Shown here piece after piece: positions 57,101 to 64,000 of a stretch of 64,000 nt of DNA. A model generated the notes under the pieces. That model made no database searches. It was not told the origin of the DNA and worked only from the letters and a program-made list of their open reading frames with translations. Source of the stretch: Polaribacter irgensii 23-P (GTDB lineage: Bacteria > Bacteroidota > Bacteroidia > Flavobacteriales > Flavobacteriaceae); assembly GCF_000153225.1 (NCBI RefSeq), contig NZ_CH724148.1:140849-204848 (forward strand), in the 5' to 3' direction. Each line of letters opens with the position of its first letter. The first letter of the stretch is position 1. The position numbers and the translations under genes were made by a program.

Positions 57101-57364
57101 ATTGACACTTCCTCTTCTGTTAGAGGTAAATGCTAACTGATTGCTTTTAGAGTTCCATATAGGGTCGCTCTCATACCCTTGATGAATTGTCAGCCTCTTT
57201 GTTTGATCTGTTGCAAAATTTAAAACCCATATATCTCCGTGATAACTAAATGCCATCTGAGAAGCGTCTGGGCTTATAGATGGCATTCTTATCAAAGTAT
57301 TTTGAGCGATAATAAAAGTAGCATTGAGTAACACTGCAAAAGTTAATAATCTTTTTCTAGTCAT
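54182..57364 (-). CDS. Tricorn-like S41 protease
   Basis: A 1060-residue protein with signal peptide (MTRKRLLTFAVLLNATFIIA). Residues about 25-560 are WD40/TolB-like beta-propeller blades (MPSISPDASQMAFSYHGDIW, DPIWNSKSNQLAFTSNRRG, DASPVWSPDGKKLSFVSNRA). A PDZ domain follows near 770-850 (VNFVLPNSAATKTNVSLKVG, GDVITAVNG). The C-terminal S41 peptidase domain has GYIHIQGMNL, GIVIDVRNNGGGWT and SSYSNAEIFAHAF with the catalytic Ser at about 967. Like tricorn protease it probably degrades peptides, here in the periplasm. Confidence 0.93.
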   Translation of the reverse strand: MTRKRLLTFAVLLNATFIIAQNTLIRMPSISPDASQMAFSYHGDIWVLNFATDQTKRLTIHQGYESDPIWNSKSNQLAFTSNRRGSVNIFKTDLNGGIPDQLTYHPSGDMPSHWNANGSIIFSSNRIFKGTERESSIYAIDENGETPNRFMTALGSQASISPNGNFVAFVKGTCRVSREDYNGPAQRDVWIYNLKSKEYHQITTSKKNDHTPLWDADNNLYYVGSESGRYNIYKTSLNSNGTENGSNSQLTNLKVNGVISFSVSANGTIVYNSGADVFKIQNNIFEKLNLKLTTDNRFELEKANTVSGDIGNLSVSPNGKLIALSINGEIFVKENNKDKTKTNNVSNHPFRDDNPFWIDDSTLGFLSDRSGQNEFFKVESTDKNVNLSRSLKTAVTQLTKSKTDVFEPLLSPNRMKISYRIGRGELVIADIKDSKIVAPKSYSNSWASANDVSWSPDSKYIAYSQQDLDFDSEIYIQSVENSSNKINISMHPRSDASPVWSPDGKKLSFVSNRAGDRGGINYDAWMVWLQKADWEKTKADFKEGAYYQPKEEDSEDGKEKKNSAKKVVVKIDADKIYDRLVQLTSWAGNEGGTLFSADSKSVYISATNPATAKNGYYKVKITGGTPKPVKGVSYVGSSTLNKGNLYFSSKGKLKSLNLKSDKVSSFTHSATYITNLKKQNEQVFEEGVRAITAGFYDPKYHGYNWDAIVKRYRPWVLAATTKQDYSFMFNMMLGQLNASHMGYRGSTPEATFSDEVGLLGLDVSNVNTGVKVNFVLPNSAATKTNVSLKVGDVITAVNGKLIEKNTNFYSLLKQTSGNEILLTLASSKEVVVRTQTSRTIRNLRYEEWVNSRKKLVEEYSEGKLGYIHIQGMNLPSFERFERELKASGYGKEGIVIDVRNNGGGWTTDRLLAVLTYQQHAYTVPRGATNNLQKNNVKYKGNYPFNERAILSVNTKPLVAIANESSYSNAEIFAHAFKSLKLGKLVGQPTFGAVISTGGYRLQDGLIRMPFRAWYVKESGMNMEHGPAVPDFLVANKPGWKARGEDAQLKKAVEVLLQDAK

Positions 57365-57449
57365 TTTTTGAGTTTTAAATGACCAAACTAGACTTTCTAA
57401 AACTGTTTAATGTTAAATCAAGCGTTCTCTCTAAAAAATTAATAATTCT

Positions 57450-58217
57450 TTAACTAATTATTGGTTTTATAAACTCAGCTATTTTTGAAACTCCGTTCGT
57501 TCCGATATGCTTTATAAAAGCGGAACCTACAATAGCGCCATTTGAATACTCACAAGCGGTATCAAACGTTGCTTTGTCTGAAATACCAAATCCAATCACT
57601 AATTTACTTTGTAAGTCCATTTTCTTTATTCTTTCAAAGTACTCAATTTGACTGTTTGAAATTTCTCCCTTTGCTCCAGTAATAGAAGCGGAAGCCACGA
57701 CATAGATAAACGCCTTTGAATACGTGTCTATCTTGCGAATACGCTCTTCAGATGTGTGTGGAGTGATTAAAAACACGTTTGTAATCCCATACTTTTCAAA
57801 CAGCTGTTGATAGTGATTTTCATATTCCACCATTGGTAAATCAGGAAGAATTACGGTATCAATTCCACAAGCTACACAAGCCTCACAGAATTTATCTTCT
57901 CCATATTTTAGCAACTGATTTAGATAGCCCATTGCAACCAAAGGTGTTTTGTTCGTTCCTTTAATTGTTTTTAATTGCTCGAATATAATGTCTAAATTAA
58001 TTCCATTTTCCAATGCTTTCTGACTGCTCTCCTGTATGGTTGGTCCGTCTGCTAGAGGATCTGAGTATGGCAAGCCCACTTCAATGAAGTCTACACCACT
58101 TTCTTCTAATCCTGCAATCACTTTTGTAGTATCCCCTAACTCAGGATACCCACAAGTAAAATAAATAGACAACAAACTTTTGTCTTTCTTCTGAAATAAT
58201 TCTTGAATCGAATTCAT
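57450..58217 (-). CDS. trpA: Tryptophan synthase alpha chain
   Basis: A 255-residue TIM barrel that cleaves indole-3-glycerol phosphate. FIEVGLPYSDPLADGPTIQE holds the catalytic Glu; GIDTVILPDLPMVE carries the catalytic Asp; VASASITGAKGEIS and GFGISDKATF are the phosphate-binding loops. Last gene of the trp operon, its start overlaps the stop of the DUF3050 gene by 4 bp. Confidence 0.97.
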   Translation of the reverse strand: MNSIQELFQKKDKSLLSIYFTCGYPELGDTTKVIAGLEESGVDFIEVGLPYSDPLADGPTIQESSQKALENGINLDIIFEQLKTIKGTNKTPLVAMGYLNQLLKYGEDKFCEACVACGIDTVILPDLPMVEYENHYQQLFEKYGITNVFLITPHTSEERIRKIDTYSKAFIYVVASASITGAKGEISNSQIEYFERIKKMDLQSKLVIGFGISDKATFDTACEYSNGAIVGSAFIKHIGTNGVSKIAEFIKPIIS

Positions 58218-59002
58218 ATCGCTACCTTTAGTTGTGCTGTTATTTCTTGCTCAATAGCACTCCACAAATTAATTCTTAATTGCAATGCTTTTTTTGCAGT
58301 CTCTAAAACTTCTTTCCATTTTTGAGCATCATCTCCACAAAGTTCCGTAACCATTTTTAAAGATAGTGGACCGTGCTCGTCTCCATCCAATTCAATGTGT
58401 CTCTTCAAGTAATAATTAAAACTATCGTAAGAATTATTATTTTCTAAAGTTGCTTTGTCAATGATACTAATAAACATGTCTGGAATCACATCTTCTCTTC
58501 CAAAAGTAAAAGAGGACGCAATAACATGCGTTTGATTTATTTTGATAAGATCAAACGTAAAGTTTAAAAACTCCTTTACGGCAGTTGGTATTGCAATACT
58601 TTCCAATGCTTTTTCTACTGAAACGCCTGGTTGTAGTGTCTTCAATAAATCGTGCATTTTACTTGAATCTGCACCCACTTCTTTCATAGCTGTCAAATAC
58701 ATTTCAAAATGACTTTTTATGACTCCATGTGCGTCGTGATCACTTTCTTCTGCCACGACAATCTCGTTGATAAATCTTGCCAATTCGGCGTTTTTAACAG
58801 GTGTCCAAGGAATTGAAACACAGGTTAAATTAATCTGTATTGCCTTTAAAAGAGACATAAAATCCCAAACTGCAAAAACGTGAAGCGACATAAATGTCTG
58901 TACATCTTCTAACGTGTGCAACTTTTTATATAAAGAATGATTTTTTAATTCATTTCTAAGGCCTTCCAGCTCTTTTTCGATGTGTGCTATATTCTGATTC
59001 AT
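58214..59002 (-). CDS. DUF3050 protein inside the trp operon
   Basis: A 262-residue all-helical protein (MNQNIAHIEKELEGLRNELK; LEDVQTFMSLHVFAVWDFMS; LINLTCVSIPWTPVKNAEL region; EESDHDAHGVIKSHFEMYLT; LDGDEHGPLSLKMV). The spaced His, Glu and Asp residues and the helix pattern fit DUF3050, related to the haem-oxygenase-like iron-enzyme fold. It overlaps trpA by 4 bp and lies 6 bp after trpB, so it is translated with them. Catalytic role unknown. Confidence 0.85.
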   Translation of the reverse strand: MNQNIAHIEKELEGLRNELKNHSLYKKLHTLEDVQTFMSLHVFAVWDFMSLLKAIQINLTCVSIPWTPVKNAELARFINEIVVAEESDHDAHGVIKSHFEMYLTAMKEVGADSSKMHDLLKTLQPGVSVEKALESIAIPTAVKEFLNFTFDLIKINQTHVIASSFTFGREDVIPDMFISIIDKATLENNNSYDSFNYYLKRHIELDGDEHGPLSLKMVTELCGDDAQKWKEVLETAKKALQLRINLWSAIEQEITAQLKVAI

Positions 59003-59008
59003 ATTTCT

Positions 59009-60193
59009 TTAAGCTTCTAAATATTTGGTATAAATTTCTAAATCTTTGTCTCCTCTACCTGATAAATTTATAACGACAACTTGATCTTTTCTAAAGGTTA
59101 TTTTATCTAACACAGCTAAGGCGTGTGCAGTTTCTAAAGCAGGAATAATCCCTTCTATTTTTGTGAGTTCAAAAGCAGCATCCAATGCTTCTTGGTCAGT
59201 CGCACTCATGAATTTTGCTCTTCCTGTTTCATATAAGAAGGCGTGTAAAGGTCCAACACCGGGGTAATCTAAACCTGCAGAAATAGAATATGGCTCTACA
59301 ATTTGTCCATATTTGTCCTGCATTAAAATAGTTTTACTTCCGTGAATAATTCCTACTTGTCCCAATTGAGAAGTTGCTGCACTTTCACCAGAATGCACCC
59401 CAAGACCTGCAGCTTCCACAGCAATTAGTTCCACATCTTCGTCATCTAAATAGTGATAAAAAGCACCTGCAGCATTACTACCACCACCTACGCAAGCAAT
59501 GATTGTATCCGGGTTTTCCTTTCCAGTCTTCTCTTTTAGCTGCCATTTCATTTCTTCAGAGATAATTGCTTGCAAACGCGCTACCATATCTGGATGCGGT
59601 GCAGGCCCTACCACAGAACCAATTAAATAAAACGTTTCTGGATGCTGAATCCAATAGCGTATTGCCTCATTTGTAGCATCTTTTAATGTTTTAGAACCAC
59701 TTGTAGCCGGTATCACTTTAGCGCCCAACATTTTCATTCTAGTAACATTTGGGGCTTGACGCACAATGTCCTTCTCTCCCATAAAAACAGTACACTCCAG
59801 TCCCATGAGAGCACACACTGTTGCTGTAGCAACACCGTGCTGTCCTGCACCTGTTTCTGCAATAATCTTTGTTTTACCTAATTTCTTTGCAATCAGGATT
59901 TGTCCAACTGTATTGTTAATTTTATGCGCACCTGTGTGACACAAATCTTCGCGCTTTAAATAAATGTGCGCGCCGTGTTTGTCTGACAATCGCTGCGCTA
60001 AATACAAAGGTGTTGGCCTGCCAACATATTCTTTTAACAGTGACTTGTATTCTGTTTGAAACTCTTCAGATTCTATAATTTGAACATAGTTATCTGCTAA
60101 CTCTTTAACATTTGGATGTAATAATTCCGGAATAAATGCGCCTCCGAATTGTCCAAAATATCCGTTTTTGTCTGGGTGAAATTTTGATTTCAT
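59009..60193 (-). CDS. trpB: Tryptophan synthase beta chain
   Basis: A 394-residue PLP enzyme joining indole and serine. [10 protein letters not shown] has the PLP lysine; [28 protein letters not shown] (phosphate loop) and HSGESAA are present. Normal length; forms the alpha2beta2 complex with TrpA, though a DUF3050 gene separates the two. Confidence 0.97.
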   Translation of the reverse strand: MKSKFHPDKNGYFGQFGGAFIPELLHPNVKELADNYVQIIESEEFQTEYKSLLKEYVGRPTPLYLAQRLSDKHGAHIYLKREDLCHTGAHKINNTVGQILIAKKLGKTKIIAETGAGQHGVATATVCALMGLECTVFMGEKDIVRQAPNVTRMKMLGAKVIPATSGSKTLKDATNEAIRYWIQHPETFYLIGSVVGPAPHPDMVARLQAIISEEMKWQLKEKTGKENPDTIIACVGGGSNAAGAFYHYLDDEDVELIAVEAAGLGVHSGESAATSQLGQVGIIHGSKTILMQDKYGQIVEPYSISAGLDYPGVGPLHAFLYETGRAKFMSATDQEALDAAFELTKIEGIIPALETAHALAVLDKITFRKDQVVVINLSGRGDKDLEIYTKYLEA

Positions 60194-60236
60194 ATCTTCT
60201 ATTGTATAATCCTATAATTATTATTACGTTTCCTCT

Positions 60237-60938
60237 TTAATTTCTTAAAGTCAAACTGTTTTTAAACTCTTTTAATATTTCTACTTTCTTTACTCCTGGA
60301 GCACTTTCAAATTTACTATTCACGTCTACCGCATATACTGGTAAATCTGAACCCTTAATTTTCTGTACCTCGGAGAGCTCTTCAATACCGATTCCTCCAC
60401 TTAAAAAGAAGGGCTTTTTAAAAGGATATTTTTCTAAAACAGTCCAATCAAAGGTTGTTCCATTTCCTCCTCTTTCCGCTCCTTTTGTATCAAACAAAAA
60501 GTAGTCTACAACTTCTAAATAGGGTTTCAAGACGTCAAAATCAAAGCTATCTTTAATACCAAAGACCTTAATAATTTCGATGCGCTCTTCGGCTACATAC
60601 TGTTTATTTTTCTTTTTTGTTTGAAGCTTATTCTCTTCAATAAACAATGCCTTCCTCTCTTTTAACTGTGCTTTTAACTCTAAAACATAAGCTACAGACT
60701 CGTCTCCATGCAACTGAATTGCCTCTAGTCGGTATTCCTCTACCATTGAAATGACAATCTCCAGCATTTCATTTACAAAAACACCTGTCTTTTTTATTGA
60801 TTTTGGGAGCGCTGGAATAATGCCCTCAAAATTCCGCTTTGATTTTTCATAGAAAATAAACCCCAAATAGTCTGGCTGTAAATCTGCCACTTGTTGGATG
60901 TTGTCTATATACTTCATTCCGCAAACTTTCAGTTTCAT
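60237..60938 (-). CDS. trpF: Phosphoribosylanthranilate isomerase
   Basis: Third step from phosphoribosylanthranilate. The ATG at 60938 (MKLKVCGMKYIDNIQQVADL) is chosen because the start overlaps the upstream stop as ATGA; the longer frame adds six residues. KVCGM carries the catalytic Cys; LGFIFYEKSKRNFEG, GVFVNEML, IQLHGDE, FLSGGIG follow. About 233 residues; slightly long because of a Lys-rich insert near 115. Confidence 0.95.
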   Translation of the reverse strand: MKLKVCGMKYIDNIQQVADLQPDYLGFIFYEKSKRNFEGIIPALPKSIKKTGVFVNEMLEIVISMVEEYRLEAIQLHGDESVAYVLELKAQLKERKALFIEENKLQTKKKNKQYVAEERIEIIKVFGIKDSFDFDVLKPYLEVVDYFLFDTKGAERGGNGTTFDWTVLEKYPFKKPFFLSGGIGIEELSEVQKIKGSDLPVYAVDVNSKFESAPGVKKVEILKEFKNSLTLRN

Positions 60939-61414
60939 ATCATCGCTATTTTCCAATTATTTAATTTTTCTCTAAACGAATATCTTGCATTTGCCGGGCT
61001 TGTAGACAAAACAGTGTCATACCGTATGTGCGCTATCTCACTAAAATACTTACTGTATAATTTTTCGGCTTTCTTTCCATTAAATACGATCTGTTTCACG
61101 GAAGGAAACATCTCAATAATTTCATTAATAGGGTTGGGCTCTTCATTTTTTATATCAGAATCTAAACTTGTTTTCCTTTCTCCAAACTGACAGATATCCC
61201 ATATTGCAATATGATTTCGCTTCAAAGTATCTATTCTTTCTGTATAGTTTTCGCTAAAAACCTCTTCTGTTAACGCGTACATAATTTTCCAAAAAGAGTT
61301 TCTATTATTCGCATAATATTGTTGTTTCCTCAAAGATTGCTTCCCTGGCATTGTTCCTAAAATAAAAATCTTGGGATTTGCTGGTAGGATCGGATCAAAG
61401 CAAACTCTCTCCAT
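60935..61414 (-). CDS. Mug/UDG-like DNA glycosylase (DNA-deoxyinosine glycosylase type)
   Basis: A 159-residue uracil-DNA-glycosylase-superfamily protein. FILGTMPGKQSLRKQQYYAN, then NRNSFWKIM carries the water-activating loop; LSTSPANARYSFREKLNNWK is the intercalation loop and tail. The match is to the short family excising hypoxanthine or uracil. It starts 1 bp after trpC stops and overlaps trpF by 4 bp, so it is made with the tryptophan enzymes. Confidence 0.85.
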   Translation of the reverse strand: MERVCFDPILPANPKIFILGTMPGKQSLRKQQYYANNRNSFWKIMYALTEEVFSENYTERIDTLKRNHIAIWDICQFGERKTSLDSDIKNEEPNPINEIIEMFPSVKQIVFNGKKAEKLYSKYFSEIAHIRYDTVLSTSPANARYSFREKLNNWKIAMI

Positions 61415-61415
61415 A

Positions 61416-62204
61416 TTACTTCAATTGACTGATAAATTCTTGACAGGCTTCCCCTGGATTTTCTGTTTTCATAAAACTTTCTCCAATTAAAAACCCTTGA
61501 AAACCAAACTCTTTTAAACCCGTAATGATTTTAGGATCAGAAATACCACTTTCAGAAATTTTGACACAAGTCTCAGGAATTTGATCTGCTAGCCTTATAG
61601 AATTCTCTAGATCCACTTCAAATGTGTTTAAATTTCGATTGTTAATGCCAATGATCTTATTATCCAAATCACTGATTTTATCTAAGTCCTCCTGCGTGTG
61701 TATCTCATACAAAACTTCCAAGCCTAAATCAACCGCCAACTGTCCGTAATTTTTTAATTCTACGGCTGTCAAACAAGAAGCGATTAGTAAAATAACGTCT
61801 GCACCAATTGCTTTTGCCTCTATTATTTGAAAACCGTCTACTATAAAATCTTTTCTTAAGATAGGCTTCTGTTGATTGATAACTCTTGCTTCCATCAAAT
61901 CGGCCATGCTACCACCGAAAAAAGAAGTATCTGTTAGAATTGATTGTGCGGCAACATTGGCATTTAAAAATCCGTTGGTGACATCTGCAATCGTTGACGT
62001 GTCGTTGATAATCCCCTTTGAAGGTGATTGTCTTTTAAATTCTGCAATAATTCCAGAAGAACCTACTTCTAAAAGTGATTTTTTTAAGGAAAAAACAGTT
62101 CTTCCAAAGTTGGGGCTTTCGACTAATTTTTTAACAGAAACTTCTGCTTTTATCTTAGCAATCTCTGTTTTTTTAAAAGCGATTATTTTTTCTAGTATTG
62201 TCAT
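61416..62204 (-). CDS. trpC: Indole-3-glycerol-phosphate synthase
   Basis: A 262-residue TIM barrel. IAEFKRQSPSKGII holds the catalytic Lys; PILRKDFIVDGFQIIEAKAI, LLIASCLTAVEL, GINNRNLNTFEVDLE, ISESGI and GFLIGESFMK are family motifs. Single-domain form, not fused to TrpF. Confidence 0.96.
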   Translation of the reverse strand: MTILEKIIAFKKTEIAKIKAEVSVKKLVESPNFGRTVFSLKKSLLEVGSSGIIAEFKRQSPSKGIINDTSTIADVTNGFLNANVAAQSILTDTSFFGGSMADLMEARVINQQKPILRKDFIVDGFQIIEAKAIGADVILLIASCLTAVELKNYGQLAVDLGLEVLYEIHTQEDLDKISDLDNKIIGINNRNLNTFEVDLENSIRLADQIPETCVKISESGISDPKIITGLKEFGFQGFLIGESFMKTENPGEACQEFISQLK

Positions 62205-62326
62205 ATTTATATAATATTATCCCGATGTAATTTTATTCATACTCCTCAAATTACTGAGAGGCAAACACATGTGTCAGTTTGGCGATTTTCGATTTTTTTT
62301 CTGAAAAAATTATATCGCAGCCTTTT

Positions 62327-62503
62327 CTATCTATTCTTATTAAACCTTTTGTTCCTATAACTTAGAAAAAAGTAAATTACAATTCCAACAATCAATCCGA
62401 TAGCAGCATTTACAATGATGCTTTTTGTTTGAATACCAACGGCTATTCCCATTAATAGAAATGCGGGAATGATTGATATTAAATTACTTTTCTTTTTTAC
62501 CAT
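62327..62503 (-). CDS. 58-residue membrane protein between trpD and trpC
   Basis: The start at 62503 reads MVKKKSNLISIIPAFLLMGI, then AVGIQTKSIIVNAAIGLIVG, then IVIYFFLSYRNKRFNKNR, stop at 62327. Two hydrophobic helices with positively charged ends predict an inner-membrane hairpin. It begins 1 bp after the trpD stop, so it is clearly co-translated. No family recognised. Confidence 0.7.
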   Translation of the reverse strand: MVKKKSNLISIIPAFLLMGIAVGIQTKSIIVNAAIGLIVGIVIYFFLSYRNKRFNKNR

Positions 62504-62504
62504 C

Positions 62505-63494
62505 TTAAATTTGCACTAACTTTTCTAAAGTCTGTTTCGCTTTCAATCCAAAAAGAGAGGCTTTCGCTTGTTCAAATGCAGTTTCAAAAGACTTCGTTTC
62601 GTTTACAATTGTAAGGGCAAATGCTGCGTTTGTTAAAACCACATTATTTTGAGCGTCAGTCCCTTTTCCATCAATGATTATCTTAAAAATTTTAGCAGCT
62701 TCGGCTACAGAGTTGCCTCCAAAAATAGCTGATTGCTGTATTCTTTTTTGACCTAAATCTTCTGGATTAATAACCTGTTCACCATTTTTAGTAAAGAACT
62801 TAAATCCACTTGTTAGCGATATTTCATCATACCCATCTAACGAATGAATGATGCCATAATTTGTGTCTTCAGCTTGTAGAATATAATTGTACAAACGCGC
62901 AGTTTCAAGATTAAACGTTCCAAGCATATGATTTTGCGGAGAACTCGGATTTACCAGGGGTCCTAGCATGTTAAAAAACGTTTTTAATGCCAATGCTTTC
63001 CTAGCAGAGCTCACAGCTTTCATCGCTGGATGAAATTTTGGAGCATGCAAAAAACAAATATTTGTTTCTTCTAAATGCGCTCTAAGAATACTTTCATCAT
63101 TTGAAAAATGATATCCAAAACTTTCCAACATATCAGAAGAACCCGACTGCGAAGAAACTGAATAATTACCATGTTTTGCAACTTTCTGTCCGGTACCCGC
63201 TACAATAAAAGAAGTCAAAGTTGAAATATTAAAAGTATTTTTCCCATCGCCTCCCGTTCCAACAATATCAATAGTATTGTAATCAGAAAAGTCTACCTTT
63301 ATTGCAAGTTCTTTTAAAGCATCTCTAAAACCAGAAAGCTCCTCTGCTGTAATCGGACGCATCATAAAAACAGTCATAAATGAAGCCAAATGAGCATCAT
63401 TGTATTTCTCTGCAGCAATGTCTTTTAATACTTGTGTTGCTTCAGACTTAGACAATCTTTCGTGGTTGTATAATTTATCTAAAATTGCTTTCAT
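62505..63494 (-). CDS. trpD: Anthranilate phosphoribosyltransferase
   Basis: A 329-residue enzyme adding phosphoribose to anthranilate. DIVGTGGDGKNTFNISTLTS is the PRPP-binding Gly loop; KHGNYSVSSQSGSSDMLE, NICFLHAPKFHPAM, FNMLGPLVNP and GYDEISLTS follow. Full length. Confidence 0.97.
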   Translation of the reverse strand: MKAILDKLYNHERLSKSEATQVLKDIAAEKYNDAHLASFMTVFMMRPITAEELSGFRDALKELAIKVDFSDYNTIDIVGTGGDGKNTFNISTLTSFIVAGTGQKVAKHGNYSVSSQSGSSDMLESFGYHFSNDESILRAHLEETNICFLHAPKFHPAMKAVSSARKALALKTFFNMLGPLVNPSSPQNHMLGTFNLETARLYNYILQAEDTNYGIIHSLDGYDEISLTSGFKFFTKNGEQVINPEDLGQKRIQQSAIFGGNSVAEAAKIFKIIIDGKGTDAQNNVVLTNAAFALTIVNETKSFETAFEQAKASLFGLKAKQTLEKLVQI

Positions 63495-63573
63495 TTGAAT
63501 TAAATTCTAAAAATTTTAGGGGAAATAGAAACAATGCAAAGTTATTTCAAAACTTTGTGACCTCCCTATATTA

Positions 63574-64000
63574 TTACTTTTTAACGCTATTTATAAAGTT
63601 TCTCAATAACTGTTCTCCCACATCTGTCAGAATAGATTCTGGATGAAATTGAACCGCTGAAATTGGAAAAACCTTGTGTTGTATTGCTTGGATTAAACCA
63701 TCTTCATCTCTTGCTGTTACTTGTATTTCTTCTGGAAACCCCATGTCTGTTGCTGCCCAAGAGTGATATCTTGCCGCTAAAAATGTTTCTGGAACCCCTT
63801 TAAAAATAATTGCGTTTGCATCGGTTACTCTCATCGCAGTGGCTACACCGTGAAACACATTTTCTAAATTGATAATAGTTCCTCCAAAAACCTCTGTAAT
63901 TGCTTGCAAGCCTAAACACACTCCAAAAATTGGTTTACTTCCTGCGTACGTCCTTATCACCTCCTTTAAAATGCCAGCTTCGTCTGGAATTCCAGGTCCT
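63574..64000 (-). CDS. trpG: Anthranilate synthase glutamine amidotransferase component, N-terminus missing
   Basis: The frame runs off the window edge. The visible 141 residues include GPGIPDEAGILKEVIRTYAG then GVCLGLQAITEVFGG (nucleophile Cys), RYHSWAA and VQFHPESILT (His and Glu of the triad). The likely first gene, trpE, lies beyond 64000. The trp operon order is G-D-(membrane)-C-(glycosylase)-F-B-(DUF3050)-A. Confidence 0.94.
   Translation of the reverse strand, partial: GPGIPDEAGILKEVIRTYAGSKPIFGVCLGLQAITEVFGGTIINLENVFHGVATAMRVTDANAIIFKGVPETFLAARYHSWAATDMGFPEEIQVTARDEDGLIQAIQHKVFPISAVQFHPESILTDVGEQLLRNFINSVKK

Overview
The window looks like chromosomal DNA from a marine-type member of the Flavobacteriaceae (phylum Bacteroidota). 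The evidence is low G+C content, SusC/SusD outer-membrane pairs, a type IX secretion (T9SS) sorting tail, promoters with the Bacteroidota -7 box TAnnTTTG, a tmRNA whose tag reads GEDNYALAA, and a flavobacterial-style trp operon. No rRNA, tRNA or CRISPR array was seen; the only RNA gene is ssrA (tmRNA).

Layout. 1-6420: the end of one SusD gene, then a complete SusC-SusD nutrient-uptake pair, each unit closed by a strong terminator. 6817-11663: housekeeping genes (RlmB-type rRNA methylase, rhomboid protease, RarA/MgsA ATPase, a secreted protein of unknown function, a YjjG-type HAD phosphatase). 11738-15467: a ruined surface-polysaccharide locus with a flippase, hexapeptide acetyltransferase, NodB-type deacetylase and FemAB/GNAT-like gene, all broken; a tetranucleotide AAAG tract sits in the deacetylase. 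An intact second deacetylase-family gene follows. 16866-20549: radC and the potassium-uptake pair trkA-trkH. 21715-26399: a compact four-gene run (T9SS-exported protein, 55-residue peptide, PqqD/HPr-kinase-like fusion, nucleotidyltransferase) that resembles a peptide-modification cassette without a known maturase. 26396-32644: mpl, an M28 peptidase, kdsA, an NAD(P)-dependent dehydrogenase and small genes.

32797-38841: ssrA, followed by a 5.65-kb integrated island bounded by a 20-bp imperfect direct repeat of the tmRNA 3' end. All island genes lie on the minus strand: an AbiH-family anti-phage gene, several unknowns, an excisionase-like HTH protein and a tyrosine recombinase with a frameshift. 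Directly beyond the distal repeat is a plus-strand terminator with no plus-strand gene before it, probably the original ssrA terminator displaced by the insertion.

39015-43023: a leucine-rich-repeat lipoprotein and a large HTH-type protein gene whose upstream regions share the same tandem 11-bp repeats (TGATACATAAM). A decayed copy of the HTH gene's 5' end lies beside the lipoprotein-gene repeats. 43297-54115: penicillin-acylase-family enzyme, a glycosyltransferase relic, ftsE, a large TPR protein with a coupled outer-membrane barrel, a DoxX protein, an amidohydrolase and an FKBP lipoprotein. 54182-57364: a tricorn-like protease. 57450-64000 (minus strand): trpG-trpD-trpC-trpF-trpB-trpA with three interleaved non-trp genes: a 58-residue membrane protein, a DNA glycosylase and a DUF3050 protein.
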